A stretch of 64,000 bases of DNA. Origin: Verrucomicrobiales bacterium. GTDB lineage: Bacteria; Verrucomicrobiota; Verrucomicrobiia; Verrucomicrobiales; DEV007. The notes beneath the pieces were generated by a model, which was given only the letters and a program-made list of their open reading frames with translations, searched no databases and was not told where the DNA came from. Shown here one piece after another: positions 18,939-28,158 of this stretch; position 1 is the stretch's first letter, and the number at the start of each line of letters is the position of its first letter. The DNA is taken from contig JARGOP010000001.1 of assembly GCA_029233965.1 (NCBI GenBank), positions 144,598-208,597 of the forward strand, read 5' to 3'. The position numbers and the translations under genes were made by a program.

Positions 18939-20621
18939 TCAGGCCCGCTGCCTCTGTCGAATTTCGATCAGATCTTTCATGATGGGACCGAGCTGCCCGC
19001 TCCATTCGGAAGTTCCGAAGGCATCGTGAAGGGTCTTGTAGATCTCATAGAGTTCTTTGTAGACCGCGACGTTCTCAGCAATCGGGTGATACTCGAGCTC
19101 CCTCATCCGGCAGCATTTCTCCTGAACTTCAGCGATGGTGACGGACCCGCCTGAAGCCGCGCCGAAGATGGCGGCACCAAGGGCGCAGGTCTGATCGCTC
19201 GCTGCGACCTTGAGGGGGCGGTTCAGAATGTCCGCGTAAATCTGCATCAGGGTCGCATTCTTGGCCGCGAGCCCCCCGGTGTTCACGACTTCCTCGATCG
19301 CAATGCCGTATTCCTCCATCCGGTTGATGATCGTCAACGCCCCGAAGGCCGTCGCTTCGATGAGGGCCCGGTAGATTTCGTGCGCTTCGGTGTGGAGAGT
19401 CTGCCCGAGAATCATTCCACTGAGCCTGACGTCCGTCAGAATCGTGCGGTTTCCGTTGTTCCAGTCCAGAGCCATCAGCCCCGTCGAGCCGGGCTTCGAT
19501 CCCTTGAGACGCTTCTCCATCTCAATGAACTTTTCATCCTGTGTCGCCCCGTAGGAATCGGGAACGAGGTGGTTCACAAACCAGAGGAAGATATCCCCCA
19601 CCGCCGACTGGCCTGCCTCGACTCCATAGTGACCCGGAAGAACCGAGCCGTCGACAACGCCACACACTCCGGGGACATCCGCGAGATCGCGATCTACAGG
19701 CAGCACGGTGATGTCGCAGGTACTCGTCCCGAGAATCTTGACGAGGATTCCGGCTTTCACTCCGGAACCGACCGCACCCATGTGCGCATCAAAGGCCCCT
19801 ACCGCCACCGTGATTCCCGCCTTCAGGCCGAGCTTCTCCGCCCATTCCGCGGTCAGGTTTCCGGCCGAAACATCGGAGGAAAAGGCTTCGTCGTAGAGAC
19901 GGTCGCGAAGGTCCGCGAGTGCCGGATCGAGTGCACTCAAAAACTCCTTGTCCGGCAAGCCTCCCCACGCCTTCGCATACATAGCCTTATGACCGGCTGC
20001 GCAGACGCTCCTTTTCGCCAGCGCCGGCTTTTCATTGCCCGTGAGAACGGCGGGAAGCCAGTCACAGTGTTCGATCCACGACTCTGCGGCCGCAAAGACC
20101 TCCGGCGCCGCGTTTCTGCAGCGAAGGATCTTACTCCACCACCATTCGCTCGAGTAAGTTCCACCGCATTTGGCGAGATACTCCGGACGCATCTCGGACG
20201 CCAGCGCCGTGATCTGTGCCGCCTCTTCATAGGCCGTGTGATCCTTCCAGAGCCAGACGTGGGCATCGAGATTATCAGCAAACTCCGGCGTGAGCGCGAG
20301 CGGCGTTCCCTCCCCGTTCACCGGGATGGGCGTGCTGCCGGTCGTATCGACTCCGATGCCGATCACCTCAGCAGCATCGAAATCACTTCGTTTTTCTGCC
20401 GCCTGCTCGAGAGCCCCGCGAATGATCGTGACCATCCCGTCGAGGTAATCCTGCGGGTTCTGCCGCGCCACATTGGGATCCGCCGGGTCGGTCAAAATCC
20501 CCAGCTTGCCGGAGGGATACGGGAAAACGACAGATCCCAGCTCTTCCCCGGTATCCAGATCCACGAGAAGTGAGCGGCAGGAATTTGTCCCGTAATCCAA
20601 TCCAATAGCATAGCGACTCAT
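18939..20621 (-). CDS. araB: Ribulokinase
   Basis: A 560-residue FGGY-family sugar kinase that phosphorylates ribulose. The opening YAIGLDYGTNSCRSLLVDL, the motif GIGVDTTGSTPIP, GGTYSSEWWWSKI, VAVGAFDAHMGAVG and the C-terminal NTGGLAAKNATLMQIYADIL match AraB in order and length. It is a lone gene here, with no arabinose isomerase or epimerase beside it. A 129-bp gap separates it from the divergent yceD-like gene, where both promoters should lie. Confidence 0.95.
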   Translation of the reverse strand: MSRYAIGLDYGTNSCRSLLVDLDTGEELGSVVFPYPSGKLGILTDPADPNVARQNPQDYLDGMVTIIRGALEQAAEKRSDFDAAEVIGIGVDTTGSTPIPVNGEGTPLALTPEFADNLDAHVWLWKDHTAYEEAAQITALASEMRPEYLAKCGGTYSSEWWWSKILRCRNAAPEVFAAAESWIEHCDWLPAVLTGNEKPALAKRSVCAAGHKAMYAKAWGGLPDKEFLSALDPALADLRDRLYDEAFSSDVSAGNLTAEWAEKLGLKAGITVAVGAFDAHMGAVGSGVKAGILVKILGTSTCDITVLPVDRDLADVPGVCGVVDGSVLPGHYGVEAGQSAVGDIFLWFVNHLVPDSYGATQDEKFIEMEKRLKGSKPGSTGLMALDWNNGNRTILTDVRLSGMILGQTLHTEAHEIYRALIEATAFGALTIINRMEEYGIAIEEVVNTGGLAAKNATLMQIYADILNRPLKVAASDQTCALGAAIFGAASGGSVTIAEVQEKCCRMRELEYHPIAENVAVYKELYEIYKTLHDAFGTSEWSGQLGPIMKDLIEIRQRQRA

Positions 20622-20750
20622 GCGCTTGGTATAGGCGAAGTACAGATCGCTGGCAACTTTCGAATCCTCAGAAAATGCGCCTCATTTTTCGAGTGAGATG
20701 CTCACAGGGCTTGCGCGGCGATTCACTTTCGACGTTGCTGACAATTCACC

Positions 20751-21218
20751 ATGGAAATTTTCATCAAAGACATCCCCGAGGAGGGCCTTCACGAGTCAGG
20801 TCAGTTTCCGGCCTCGATCTTTGACCTCTCACCCGAAGACAGCATCCGCCCGATGGGGGCGGTCTTCTATGATGTCCACATCCACGCCTTTGACGGGATC
20901 ATCTCCTTCTACGGAACGCTTAAAGGCCCCTTTCAACTGAAGTGCGGAACCTGTCTCGAATACAACGATTACGAGGCCGATTTTCCGGAGTGGAATTCCG
21001 ATCTCGATCTCGAGGAGAAGCAACGCTCCTTTCTTCTCGAAGAAGTCATTCGGGAGGAGTTTATCCTGAATCTTCCGGAGCACCTGCGGTGTGACGAACT
21101 GATCGAAAACCACCTTTGCCCGAAAGCCGAACTCGTGGACCGGGTGCTCGGCTCCGCAGAGTCTGACGAGGAACCCGGAGGCAATCCCGATGCGTGGAAA
21201 GCGCTCGATGATTTGTAG
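20751..21218 (+). CDS. YceD-family (DUF177) protein
   Basis: A 155-residue protein with the DUF177 hallmark CGTCLEYNDYEADF, followed by the acidic stretch and a second cysteine pattern ending ENHLCPKAEL. DUF177/YceD proteins are usually encoded directly before rpmF (ribosomal protein L32) and affect 23S rRNA in bacteria and plants. No rpmF reading frame follows; the next 1.6 kb holds unassigned sequence and an insertion-sequence remnant. The start is the ATG at 20751. It is transcribed divergently from araB. Confidence 0.85.
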   Translation: MEIFIKDIPEEGLHESGQFPASIFDLSPEDSIRPMGAVFYDVHIHAFDGIISFYGTLKGPFQLKCGTCLEYNDYEADFPEWNSDLDLEEKQRSFLLEEVIREEFILNLPEHLRCDELIENHLCPKAELVDRVLGSAESDEEPGGNPDAWKALDDL

Positions 21219-21519
21219 GGGAATGACGAAGTCATCGTGGAGTTCAGATCTGACTTCCATGACTGATGATCGTAGAGCGAGGCAGGCAGCGCGCCGGAGG
21301 AGGCGCGGAGAACTCCGAAAAGGCGGCTGGATCGGCCCGGGGGAAAAGAATGAGCTTCTCTCCCGGCCAGACCCGATTGCGTGAATGAGTCCCGCGCCAC
21401 CCCTTTACTCCATCATCCTCCAGGAAGACCATGAACCCGTCAATTCTGTTGAGCCCCGCCATGAACCATGACGGAGACAGCTCCGGGAGATGACGACCGG
21501 GTTCCTGGAACCTGCGTAG
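21219..21519. other. Non-coding region between yceD and the IS remnant
   Basis: About 300 bp in which I find no credible gene on either strand. The short arginine-rich frame at 21190-21384 starts inside yceD and has no family character; in particular it is not ribosomal protein L32. The segment may be host sequence left by the insertion or degraded gene material. Confidence 0.5.
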
Positions 21520-22604
21520 AGAGGCGAGAGACTCTTCCCTGCGACTTCGTCAACGCGGCTGACGTCGCGGCTCGAGCTGACCAATACGAAGACTGGGGCC
21601 GGTGAGGTGGGCGGAACCCACAAAATCCTCGCCAACCACGCCGCCATCGAACGACTCCTCGTGCGCCTTGCCGTGTCCCGGCTCGCCGCTGACACCCGGG
21701 AAATCGTGTTGGATTTTGACGCGACCGACAGTCTCATCCACGGCGGGCAGGAGGGGCGATTTTTCCACGGTTACTACGACTCCTATTGCTTCCCCCCGCT
21801 GTATTGCTTCATCGGTCCGTGGCCGGTATGGGCGCAGTTGCGCACCGGCAATCGCGATGCCAGCGACGGGACCGTGGAAGCACTCGAAAAGATCGTCCCG
21901 GTCATCCGCGAGTGCTTCCCCGAAGCCCGCATCATCCTGCGGGCCGACAGTGGTTTTGCCCGCGAATCGATCTTCGCCTGGTGTGAGAACAACGACCTGT
22001 TCTACGTCACCGGGATGGCAAAGAACGCCGCCCTGCTACGCCATCTCGATCCGACGATGTTCCGGGCCAAGGCGGACGCCTGCGTGCGAGGGGGGTGGAG
22101 CACGTACTTCTGCGAGTTCGAGTATCGCACCGCCAAAAGCTGGAGTTGCGTCTGTCGCGTCATTGGCAAGGCCCAGGTCAATCCGAAACGGGAAAATCCC
22201 CGCTTCGTGGTGACCAATTTGCCGGGAGATCTACCGCAATGGAGACCGGAGCCGCTCTACCGTGAGTTTTACTGCGCACGTGGAGACATGGAAAACCGGA
22301 TCAAGGAGCAGCAACTCGACCTTTTTGCCGACCGGATGAGTTGCGATGCTATGAGCGCGAATCAACTGAGGCTGTGGTTTTCGACCTTCGCCTACGTGTG
22401 GATGATCGATCTGCGCGAAATGGGTTTGAAAGAAAACAAGAACTACGCAAAAGCAACCCCCGCAAGGATCCGTGAACACCTGCTCAAAATCGCGGCAGTG
22501 GTGACGGTGAGCGTCCGGCGCGTCTTCGTGCGCTGGAGCAGCAGCTTTCGCTTCCAGACGGAAGTCGCGGAATGCTGGAACGGTTGCGGTCGGCACCCGC
22601 GTAG
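21520..22604 (+). pseudogene. IS1380-family transposase, truncated and frameshifted
   Basis: The DDE core is intact: VLDFDATDSLIHGGQEGRFF (first Asp), RADSGFARESIFAW (second Asp) and GDMENRIKEQQLDLFADRMS (Glu). Upstream, the same frame continues back to 21520 with SRLEL and HKILANHAAIE, as in full-length members, then meets TAG at 21517; about 90-100 N-terminal residues are missing. Near 22570 the frame is lost: a one-base deletion (GAATG for an expected GAAATG) moves the family's normal ending MLERLRSAPA and its TAG (22602-22604) out of frame, so the open frame runs on meaninglessly to 22845. No transposition activity is expected. Confidence 0.85.
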
Positions 22605-22859
22605 GAGCCTGGTCAGCATCAGCAGGGAAGAATCGAGCGTCTCAGGAAGTGGCGCAACGCGAAACTATGCCCGCAAGGCTCGGGTGAAGACGAAATCAAA
22701 ATGCTTTGATCGTTCTGATGACTCAAAAACCAACCTCACCGTCATCAAAACCGATCCAAGGAAGGTCGAACGGCCTCGCGAGCACCTCATCCGAGGTTCA
22801 GGAGTGAAATCATCCCGAGAACTGCGAAACCGATTCGGCCTATGAGAAATGCGGATTTA
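21520..22859 (+). mobile_element. Remnant of an IS1380-family insertion sequence
   Basis: The block holds a transposase with the IS1380-type core, lacking its N-terminus, and about 250 bp of downstream sequence. The candidate right end TATGAGAAATGCGGATTTAA near 22841-22860 resembles ends I recall from this family. No matching inverted copy is found on the left, where the element appears deleted. Boundaries are therefore approximate. Position between yceD and ftsZ suggests an old insertion next to yceD. Confidence 0.7.
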
Positions 22860-23017
22860 ATGCTGACGAAGTCGAATCCCCGGCACAAATCAAAACATGG
22901 ATTCGTGAAAATCTCGCGAGGGACAAAACCGTGATCGACTTTTTTATAACCGACACGGAGCCGAAGCATCCCGGTCCACCACTGGCGCTTCCAAAGCAGG
23001 CACGCCGGAAACCCGAT
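22605..23017. other. IS tail and gap before ftsZ
   Basis: About 410 bp without a supported gene. The first 250 bp appear to be non-coding insertion-sequence tail. The last 150 bp lead to the ftsZ stop on the minus strand; I see no clear terminator with a T-run there. Confidence 0.5.
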
Positions 23018-24838
23018 TTACTTCTTCTTCCGGAGGAAGGTCGGAACATCGAGATCCTCGCCGTCAACAATCGTCGGGTCGGTCTTGGCAAAACGGCCTT
23101 TTGACTTCACTGGCTCCAGTTGGAGGAGTTCCTGCTGTTGCTTCACATCGTCGGGAATATCCGACTCAAAATGCTCAGCAGGCGCTGCAGGTGGCTTCGT
23201 TGGCGGCATGACAGGCCCCCTAGTGTCTCCCTCACCGGGCGAACGAGTTTTGATTCGTCCCGTATTGCCGCTGCCGACAACCCGGGTAAGGGTAATCTTC
23301 TGAGAACTTTCAGTCACCGCCTCAACGCGCCCGGCCTCTCTGCTGCCTTCGCTTGCGGCAGGCTCGATACCAAGATCAGCCGGTTGGATCGGAGCAATTG
23401 ACCCCGTATCTGCGACTTGAGAATCCTCGATAGCGCGGGCAATCGGATTTCGATCATCAGAAACATCATCGCTATCCTCCTCACTCTCAAAGGCGGAAGG
23501 GAATGAAGGCGGGGAATAGGAAGGGGACTCCTCCTCCTCTTCATCGTCGAGGGGCTCAAAAACCAACGTTTCATCTTCCTCAACTGATTTATCAACCATG
23601 CCTTCTCCGATAGGCCCCGTCATCTCGTCATCATCCGGAACAAATCCATCCACCTCTGCAGGTGCTTCAGGCTCTTCCATGAGCGCAGGAGCTTCCTCTT
23701 CCGAATCTTCAGGCTCTTCAAATCCGGGCTGTGGTTCCGGAGTCTGTATCGAAGCAGGGGCCACCGCAGCCGGTAAAGCAGGCTCTGCCGAAGCCATTCC
23801 AAGACTTACCGGAGCTACCGCCGCCGCGTCATTTCCCGAATCACTCTTCGAAGAAGCACCCGGACCGGCAATCGAACTGATAATGGTCACCGCAAGTGCA
23901 CTTCCCAGACGCTTGTCTGTTCCGGTGCCGAATAGAATCTGAGTGTCCCGACTGACATGCTTCGAAACCTCCTCCATGACCAACTGCACTTCATACAGAG
24001 TCATGTTATCGCCTCCTGAAACCTGAACGAGAACTGCCTTAGCCTCGCTCAGCAGTTTACCGCGGTCGAGGAGCGGGCATTTCATGGCCTGCTCGACCGC
24101 CTCATGCGAGCGGTTATCCCCCTTGGAAACGCCGTATCCGAAAAGACAGCGTGAGTCACTTGATTCAATGGCCGAAAGGAGATCGTCCATCCCGATGTGG
24201 ATAATGCCCGGTCGGAAAACGATATTCATCGTCGCCCGAATGCTCTGACTGATAATCTTATCGGCAGCGGCGAATGCCTGGGAAACTCCGTCCTTCGGAA
24301 CAATCAGCTCCCCCATGCGATCATTGTCGAAAGTGATCACCGCATCGGCATAGCGTCCAATGAGGGAGAGAGACTCTTCCGCCTGGGCCATGCGCCGCTG
24401 ACCCTCAAAAGAAAACGGCATCGTGGCGAAAACCGCCAGGAAAACGCCCTCTTCTTTAGCGACACGGCAAACTTCGGGGGCCGCACCCGATCCTGTTCCA
24501 CCGCCAAGACCGACACAGACAAAAACCATTCCCGCGCCACGAACCGCTTCGCGAATTCCGTCGACCGCTTCAATTGCCGCCTGTTTCCCCAGACCAGGAT
24601 CCCCTCCGGTTCCCATGCCCTTCAGAAGAGTCGAACCAAGTTGAATTTTGTCACTCGAAACCGAGTTCTTGAGCGCTCTCACATCGGTATTCAGCGCAAG
24701 AAGCTCGGCGACATCACTGCCCTCCAGAGCCATTCGGTCAAGAACATTGGCGCCAGCACCGCCAACTCCGATAACTTTCACTCCGAGGTCGGAGTCGAGT
24801 TGGAGTTCGCCGTGAACGGATTCATCGTATTCAATCAT
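23018..24838 (-). CDS. ftsZ: Cell division protein FtsZ (divergent, long linker)
   Basis: A 606-residue FtsZ, the tubulin-like GTPase of the division ring; most FtsZ are near 380. The GTP signature GGGTGSG is at 112-118, and FATMPFSFEGQRRMAQAEE and the C-terminal domain NMTLYEVQLVMEEV are clear. The T7 loop reads IIHIGMDDLL (212-221): relative to E. coli INVDFADV, Asn207 is His and Asp209 is Gly, while the Asp equivalent to 212 remains. Residues about 330-590 form an acidic, Pro/Glu-rich disordered linker, and the protein ends DLDVPTFLRKKK, the FtsA/ZipA-binding tail. It ends the cluster, 61 bp after ftsA. Confidence 0.97.
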   Translation of the reverse strand: MIEYDESVHGELQLDSDLGVKVIGVGGAGANVLDRMALEGSDVAELLALNTDVRALKNSVSSDKIQLGSTLLKGMGTGGDPGLGKQAAIEAVDGIREAVRGAGMVFVCVGLGGGTGSGAAPEVCRVAKEEGVFLAVFATMPFSFEGQRRMAQAEESLSLIGRYADAVITFDNDRMGELIVPKDGVSQAFAAADKIISQSIRATMNIVFRPGIIHIGMDDLLSAIESSDSRCLFGYGVSKGDNRSHEAVEQAMKCPLLDRGKLLSEAKAVLVQVSGGDNMTLYEVQLVMEEVSKHVSRDTQILFGTGTDKRLGSALAVTIISSIAGPGASSKSDSGNDAAAVAPVSLGMASAEPALPAAVAPASIQTPEPQPGFEEPEDSEEEAPALMEEPEAPAEVDGFVPDDDEMTGPIGEGMVDKSVEEDETLVFEPLDDEEEEESPSYSPPSFPSAFESEEDSDDVSDDRNPIARAIEDSQVADTGSIAPIQPADLGIEPAASEGSREAGRVEAVTESSQKITLTRVVGSGNTGRIKTRSPGEGDTRGPVMPPTKPPAAPAEHFESDIPDDVKQQQELLQLEPVKSKGRFAKTDPTIVDGEDLDVPTFLRKKK

Positions 24839-24899
24839 GGGGATCTACACCTTCCTTAACGCAATAATATTGTCAAACAAATTGAGATAAACGCCAGCG

Positions 24900-26108
24900 C
24901 TACCTCTTCCCTCCCAGTATCTTTTCAAAACGCTGCCCAAGCTTCGACAAAGCCCCTTTTCTGGGACGCTGTTCATCGAGAAGCTGCGCATATCGAATCA
25001 AGCCCACAGGCGTTGCATACTGCGGGTTCTCAAAAAGGGCCGACGGCCCGGACATAGCCGCCGAACCCGACTCCTGAACTGGAACTCCAAAAATTTCCGA
25101 AGTTACCTCTCCGATCCCTTTCATCAGACTCGAACCGCCAGTGAGGAAAATCCCCTTACCTAATTTATTCAGAACTCCCTGCTTACGAAGAGGTTCCGCA
25201 ATCACTGCAAGCAATTCCGTTGCCCGCGCGTTCATGATCTGGTTCAGCAATTCCTGCTCGACGGTCTTACCGCTTTCCCCTTCAATCGGAATTTCCCCAT
25301 GAGCAATATTCCTGAGTGAGGCACTGCCGTGAGCAACCTTGAGCTTTTCGGCTCGCGAAAGCGGGATTTTCAAAACAAGGGCAATATCGTTGGTGATATG
25401 ATCACCTCCGATGGCAACGCAACCACTGGCTACCACCGCCCCGTCGACGAAACAGATGTAATCAGTGGTTCCACCACCTATATCAAGCAAAAGAGCCCCT
25501 TCATTTTTCGCCTCACGATTCAAGACAACCTGGGCCGCAGCAACCGGAGAGAAAACGATATCTTCAACCTCCAGCGGGACTTCACGAACACACTTAATCA
25601 CATTCTGAATGCGGGTTTTGGTTCCGTGGATGATGTGATAGTCGGCTTCAAGTTTTTGACCGACCATGCCGAGCGGATTCAACACCTTTTCCTGACCGTC
25701 CACGTAGTAGTGCTGGATAATGGAATGCACGTAGCCATTCTCTTTCGGAATCGGAACGTCTCTGGCGATCTTCTTAACCTCTTCCAGATCCTCCGGCGTG
25801 ATCTCCATCTGCTCGTCAGCCACCCGGATTGTTCCGCGGTTGTTAAGGCTCTCGATATGAGATCCAGTCACCGCAAGAAAGACAGTATTGATCTCCACAT
25901 CACTTCTTTCTTCAGCGCGGGAGAGCGCGTCATGCAAACAAGTCTGGACAGTCTCGGGGTCAACCACCTCACTTTTCCTGACACCGGCGGACGGATGTTG
26001 CCCCACGCCGAGAATTTTGATCGCGCCGTCACTGCGCACTTCTCCGACGACGAGACAAACTTTAGAAGTGCCGATTTCCAGACCGACATAAATATTGGAC
26101 GAGGCCAT
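24900..26108 (-). CDS. ftsA: Cell division protein FtsA
   Basis: A 402-residue actin-fold ATPase that tethers FtsZ to the membrane. YVGLEIGTSKVCLVVGEV is the phosphate-1 motif, LLLDIGGGTTDYICFVDG the phosphate-2 motif, and GIFLTGGSSLMKGIGEV the adenosine motif, with the FtsA-specific 1C insertion between. The C-terminus ends KLGQRFEKILGGKR, a plausible amphipathic membrane-targeting helix. It lies 24 bp after ftsQ and before ftsZ, the usual order. Confidence 0.96.
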   Translation of the reverse strand: MASSNIYVGLEIGTSKVCLVVGEVRSDGAIKILGVGQHPSAGVRKSEVVDPETVQTCLHDALSRAEERSDVEINTVFLAVTGSHIESLNNRGTIRVADEQMEITPEDLEEVKKIARDVPIPKENGYVHSIIQHYYVDGQEKVLNPLGMVGQKLEADYHIIHGTKTRIQNVIKCVREVPLEVEDIVFSPVAAAQVVLNREAKNEGALLLDIGGGTTDYICFVDGAVVASGCVAIGGDHITNDIALVLKIPLSRAEKLKVAHGSASLRNIAHGEIPIEGESGKTVEQELLNQIMNARATELLAVIAEPLRKQGVLNKLGKGIFLTGGSSLMKGIGEVTSEIFGVPVQESGSAAMSGPSALFENPQYATPVGLIRYAQLLDEQRPRKGALSKLGQRFEKILGGKR

Positions 26109-26132
26109 TAAAACTTAGGATCCCCTGACAGT

Positions 26133-27179
26133 TTAGCCGCCATTCAAAATGGAGCGCAAGTGTTTTTCTTTCTCATCAACAGGAGCACCGCCACCCGAAT
26201 AATCGGTCGTGCCAAGCGGTTCTGCAACGGCTGAAATGCTATCGGGGTCCACCGGTCCGGCAAAGGTAGCCGGGATATTTTCACTCATGGAAACGTCCAC
26301 CGTAGCAAGATGCTGCCCTATCTTCTCAGCCTGCTTGAGAACCAATTCGAGATCCTCCAGCCCGCGGTCTACATCATAAAGGGAAAAAACCGTCTGGAGC
26401 CCACTGCGATAGCGGCACTGGAGCGACCACTCATTCCGGACCCTGACAAGTTGCACCTCCATGGAGCCGTCCTCTGACAATTCAGGGGATTTCAGCACAA
26501 GATCAATCGCTCCAAGCATCCCGTCGTCAGTCAACTGAATGCCCTCAACCGGCTCCGCCATCGCAAAATTTTCAATGATCGGAAGCGACTGAATCCCCTC
26601 GGTCAGGTCAAGGCAGCGGAAGAGGTAGCCACCTTCATCAACGAGAAATCCGCGCTCCATGTCGCCGGGACGAACACCAAGCGGCGGGCATGAGATCCAG
26701 GCGACAGGCATGCGCTCCTTCACCATGATGTTCAATCGATCCGGCATTTCCCGTGAAACGACGACTTCCTGCACCACCGGAATCTTCGAAATACGCTCTC
26801 TGATCTTCTCCAAATCGAGCTCGAGAAGTTTCATTCCGGCAGAAACATTGGAAATCTCTGACAGGCTTGCTGCGGTGAGGACACCGTCACTTTGGAAATT
26901 CAACTGCTTGAGAACAAACTCGTCGTTCTCAAAAAAGATCTCGTTGTGCGCCCACTTAGCGCCATAAGGAATACTGACGGAGAGGCAGGCAAGCGCCAAA
27001 CCACGAATCGCCCAGATCTTTGCCCGACTGCGAACCGTCTTATTTATCCTGCCGGTGGAGGAACCGGGGTCGGCCTCAAGCATGATCCATTCGGTCTCAT
27101 CGACACCCTGGTGGCGACGCCGGAAAATCCCCCCTCTCTGTTTCTTTCGCTGATTTAAAATTCCCCGTTTCTTTCGCAT
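26133..27179 (-). CDS. ftsQ: FtsQ/DivIB-like division protein
   Basis: A 348-residue single-pass protein: very basic N-terminus (KKRGILNQRKKQRGGIFRRR), one membrane segment (about residues 55-75), then a POTRA domain (LKQLNFQSDGVLTAASLSEI ... KIPVVQEVVVSREMPDRLNI) and a beta domain with PVAWISC and GFLVDEGGYLF, both typical of FtsQ. FtsQ links early and late divisome proteins in the periplasm. Its start codon overlaps the ddl stop by one base (TAATG), so the two are coupled. Confidence 0.88.
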   Translation of the reverse strand: MRKKRGILNQRKKQRGGIFRRRHQGVDETEWIMLEADPGSSTGRINKTVRSRAKIWAIRGLALACLSVSIPYGAKWAHNEIFFENDEFVLKQLNFQSDGVLTAASLSEISNVSAGMKLLELDLEKIRERISKIPVVQEVVVSREMPDRLNIMVKERMPVAWISCPPLGVRPGDMERGFLVDEGGYLFRCLDLTEGIQSLPIIENFAMAEPVEGIQLTDDGMLGAIDLVLKSPELSEDGSMEVQLVRVRNEWSLQCRYRSGLQTVFSLYDVDRGLEDLELVLKQAEKIGQHLATVDVSMSENIPATFAGPVDPDSISAVAEPLGTTDYSGGGAPVDEKEKHLRSILNGG

Positions 27180-28105
27180 TAGCCGAAATTAAACGAAAGT
27201 TTAATAATTTTCAAACAGAGAGTTGCGTAATCGATGCCTGCCGCTGCAGCCGCTTTGGGCAGCAAACTGCTTTCAGTCATGCCCGGAATCGTATTCACTT
27301 CGAGAACAAACGGTTTTGAATCCTGTTCCCGCAGCAACACGTCGACGCGCGAATAGACTTCCACTCCCAGAGACCGGTGAGCCTTCAGCGCTTCGCCCTG
27401 AACCGTCGCAGTGATTTCCTCCGGCAAATCAGCGGGGCAAAAATAGTCAGTTCCCCCGGCGCCGGTCATCCAGGGATACTTGTTGGAAATGTCGTAGAAC
27501 CCGGAGCGTGGCTGAATATGAACAATCGGAAAGACCTCATCACCCAAGACACCGACGGTCAACTCTTTGCCGGTGATCAATTGCTCGACGAGAACATCCG
27601 GACTGTATTTCGCCGCGTCAGCAATCGCGGTTTTCCATTCCTCCAAATCGTGAACGAGGTGAACCCCGACGCTGGACCCCTCACGCGGAGGCTTCACGAC
27701 ACAGGGAATCCCCACTTCTCCGGGCTCCGCCGTTCCGTCATTGACCACGACCGTCTCGGAGAGCGGAGTGCTGACCCCGGCCTGCAGAAAGCATTTCTTG
27801 CTGAGAATCTTATCAAAGGCGACGCGTGAACTGGATTCACGAGCCCCTGTGTATGGCACCCCTTTCTTTTCCATCAAGGCCTGAAGAGCACCGTCTTCGC
27901 CAAAGGTTCCATGAATGACATTGAAACCGATGTCCGTCCCGACAGGCAGATCGAAGTCCTCTCCCGTGACATCCACGAGGACAACCTCTCTGACCCGACC
28001 TTCCAGCGCACCCAGAACCCCTTTCGCTGAAGCCAGCGAAACTTCCCTCTCAGAACCGGGACCACCGGCAAGGACAGCCACCTTCAAATCTCTCAATTCT
28101 TTCAT
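27179..28105 (-). CDS. ddl: D-alanine--D-alanine ligase
   Basis: A 308-residue ATP-grasp ligase making D-Ala-D-Ala for peptidoglycan. VAVLAGGPGSEREVSLAS is the N-terminal signature, VIHGTFGEDGALQALMEKKGVPYTG the second, and SRVDVLLREQDSKPFVLEVNTIPGMTESSLLPKAA includes the metal-binding Glu/Asn and the omega-loop Tyr region. Length is normal. It overlaps ftsQ by one base. The leader carries the 22-nt-period ACCCTGTT-type repeats near 28129-28162. Confidence 0.96.
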   Translation of the reverse strand: MKELRDLKVAVLAGGPGSEREVSLASAKGVLGALEGRVREVVLVDVTGEDFDLPVGTDIGFNVIHGTFGEDGALQALMEKKGVPYTGARESSSRVAFDKILSKKCFLQAGVSTPLSETVVVNDGTAEPGEVGIPCVVKPPREGSSVGVHLVHDLEEWKTAIADAAKYSPDVLVEQLITGKELTVGVLGDEVFPIVHIQPRSGFYDISNKYPWMTGAGGTDYFCPADLPEEITATVQGEALKAHRSLGVEVYSRVDVLLREQDSKPFVLEVNTIPGMTESSLLPKAAAAAGIDYATLCLKIIKLSFNFG

Positions 28106-28158
28106 AAACTTTTTCTTATCGAAGTATTCAACAGGGTTGAGTCGTCGCCCGGACAGGG

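Noticed and set aside
19380-20573. 397-codon plus-strand frame
   Set aside because: Antisense to araB, which is supported by full-length motifs.
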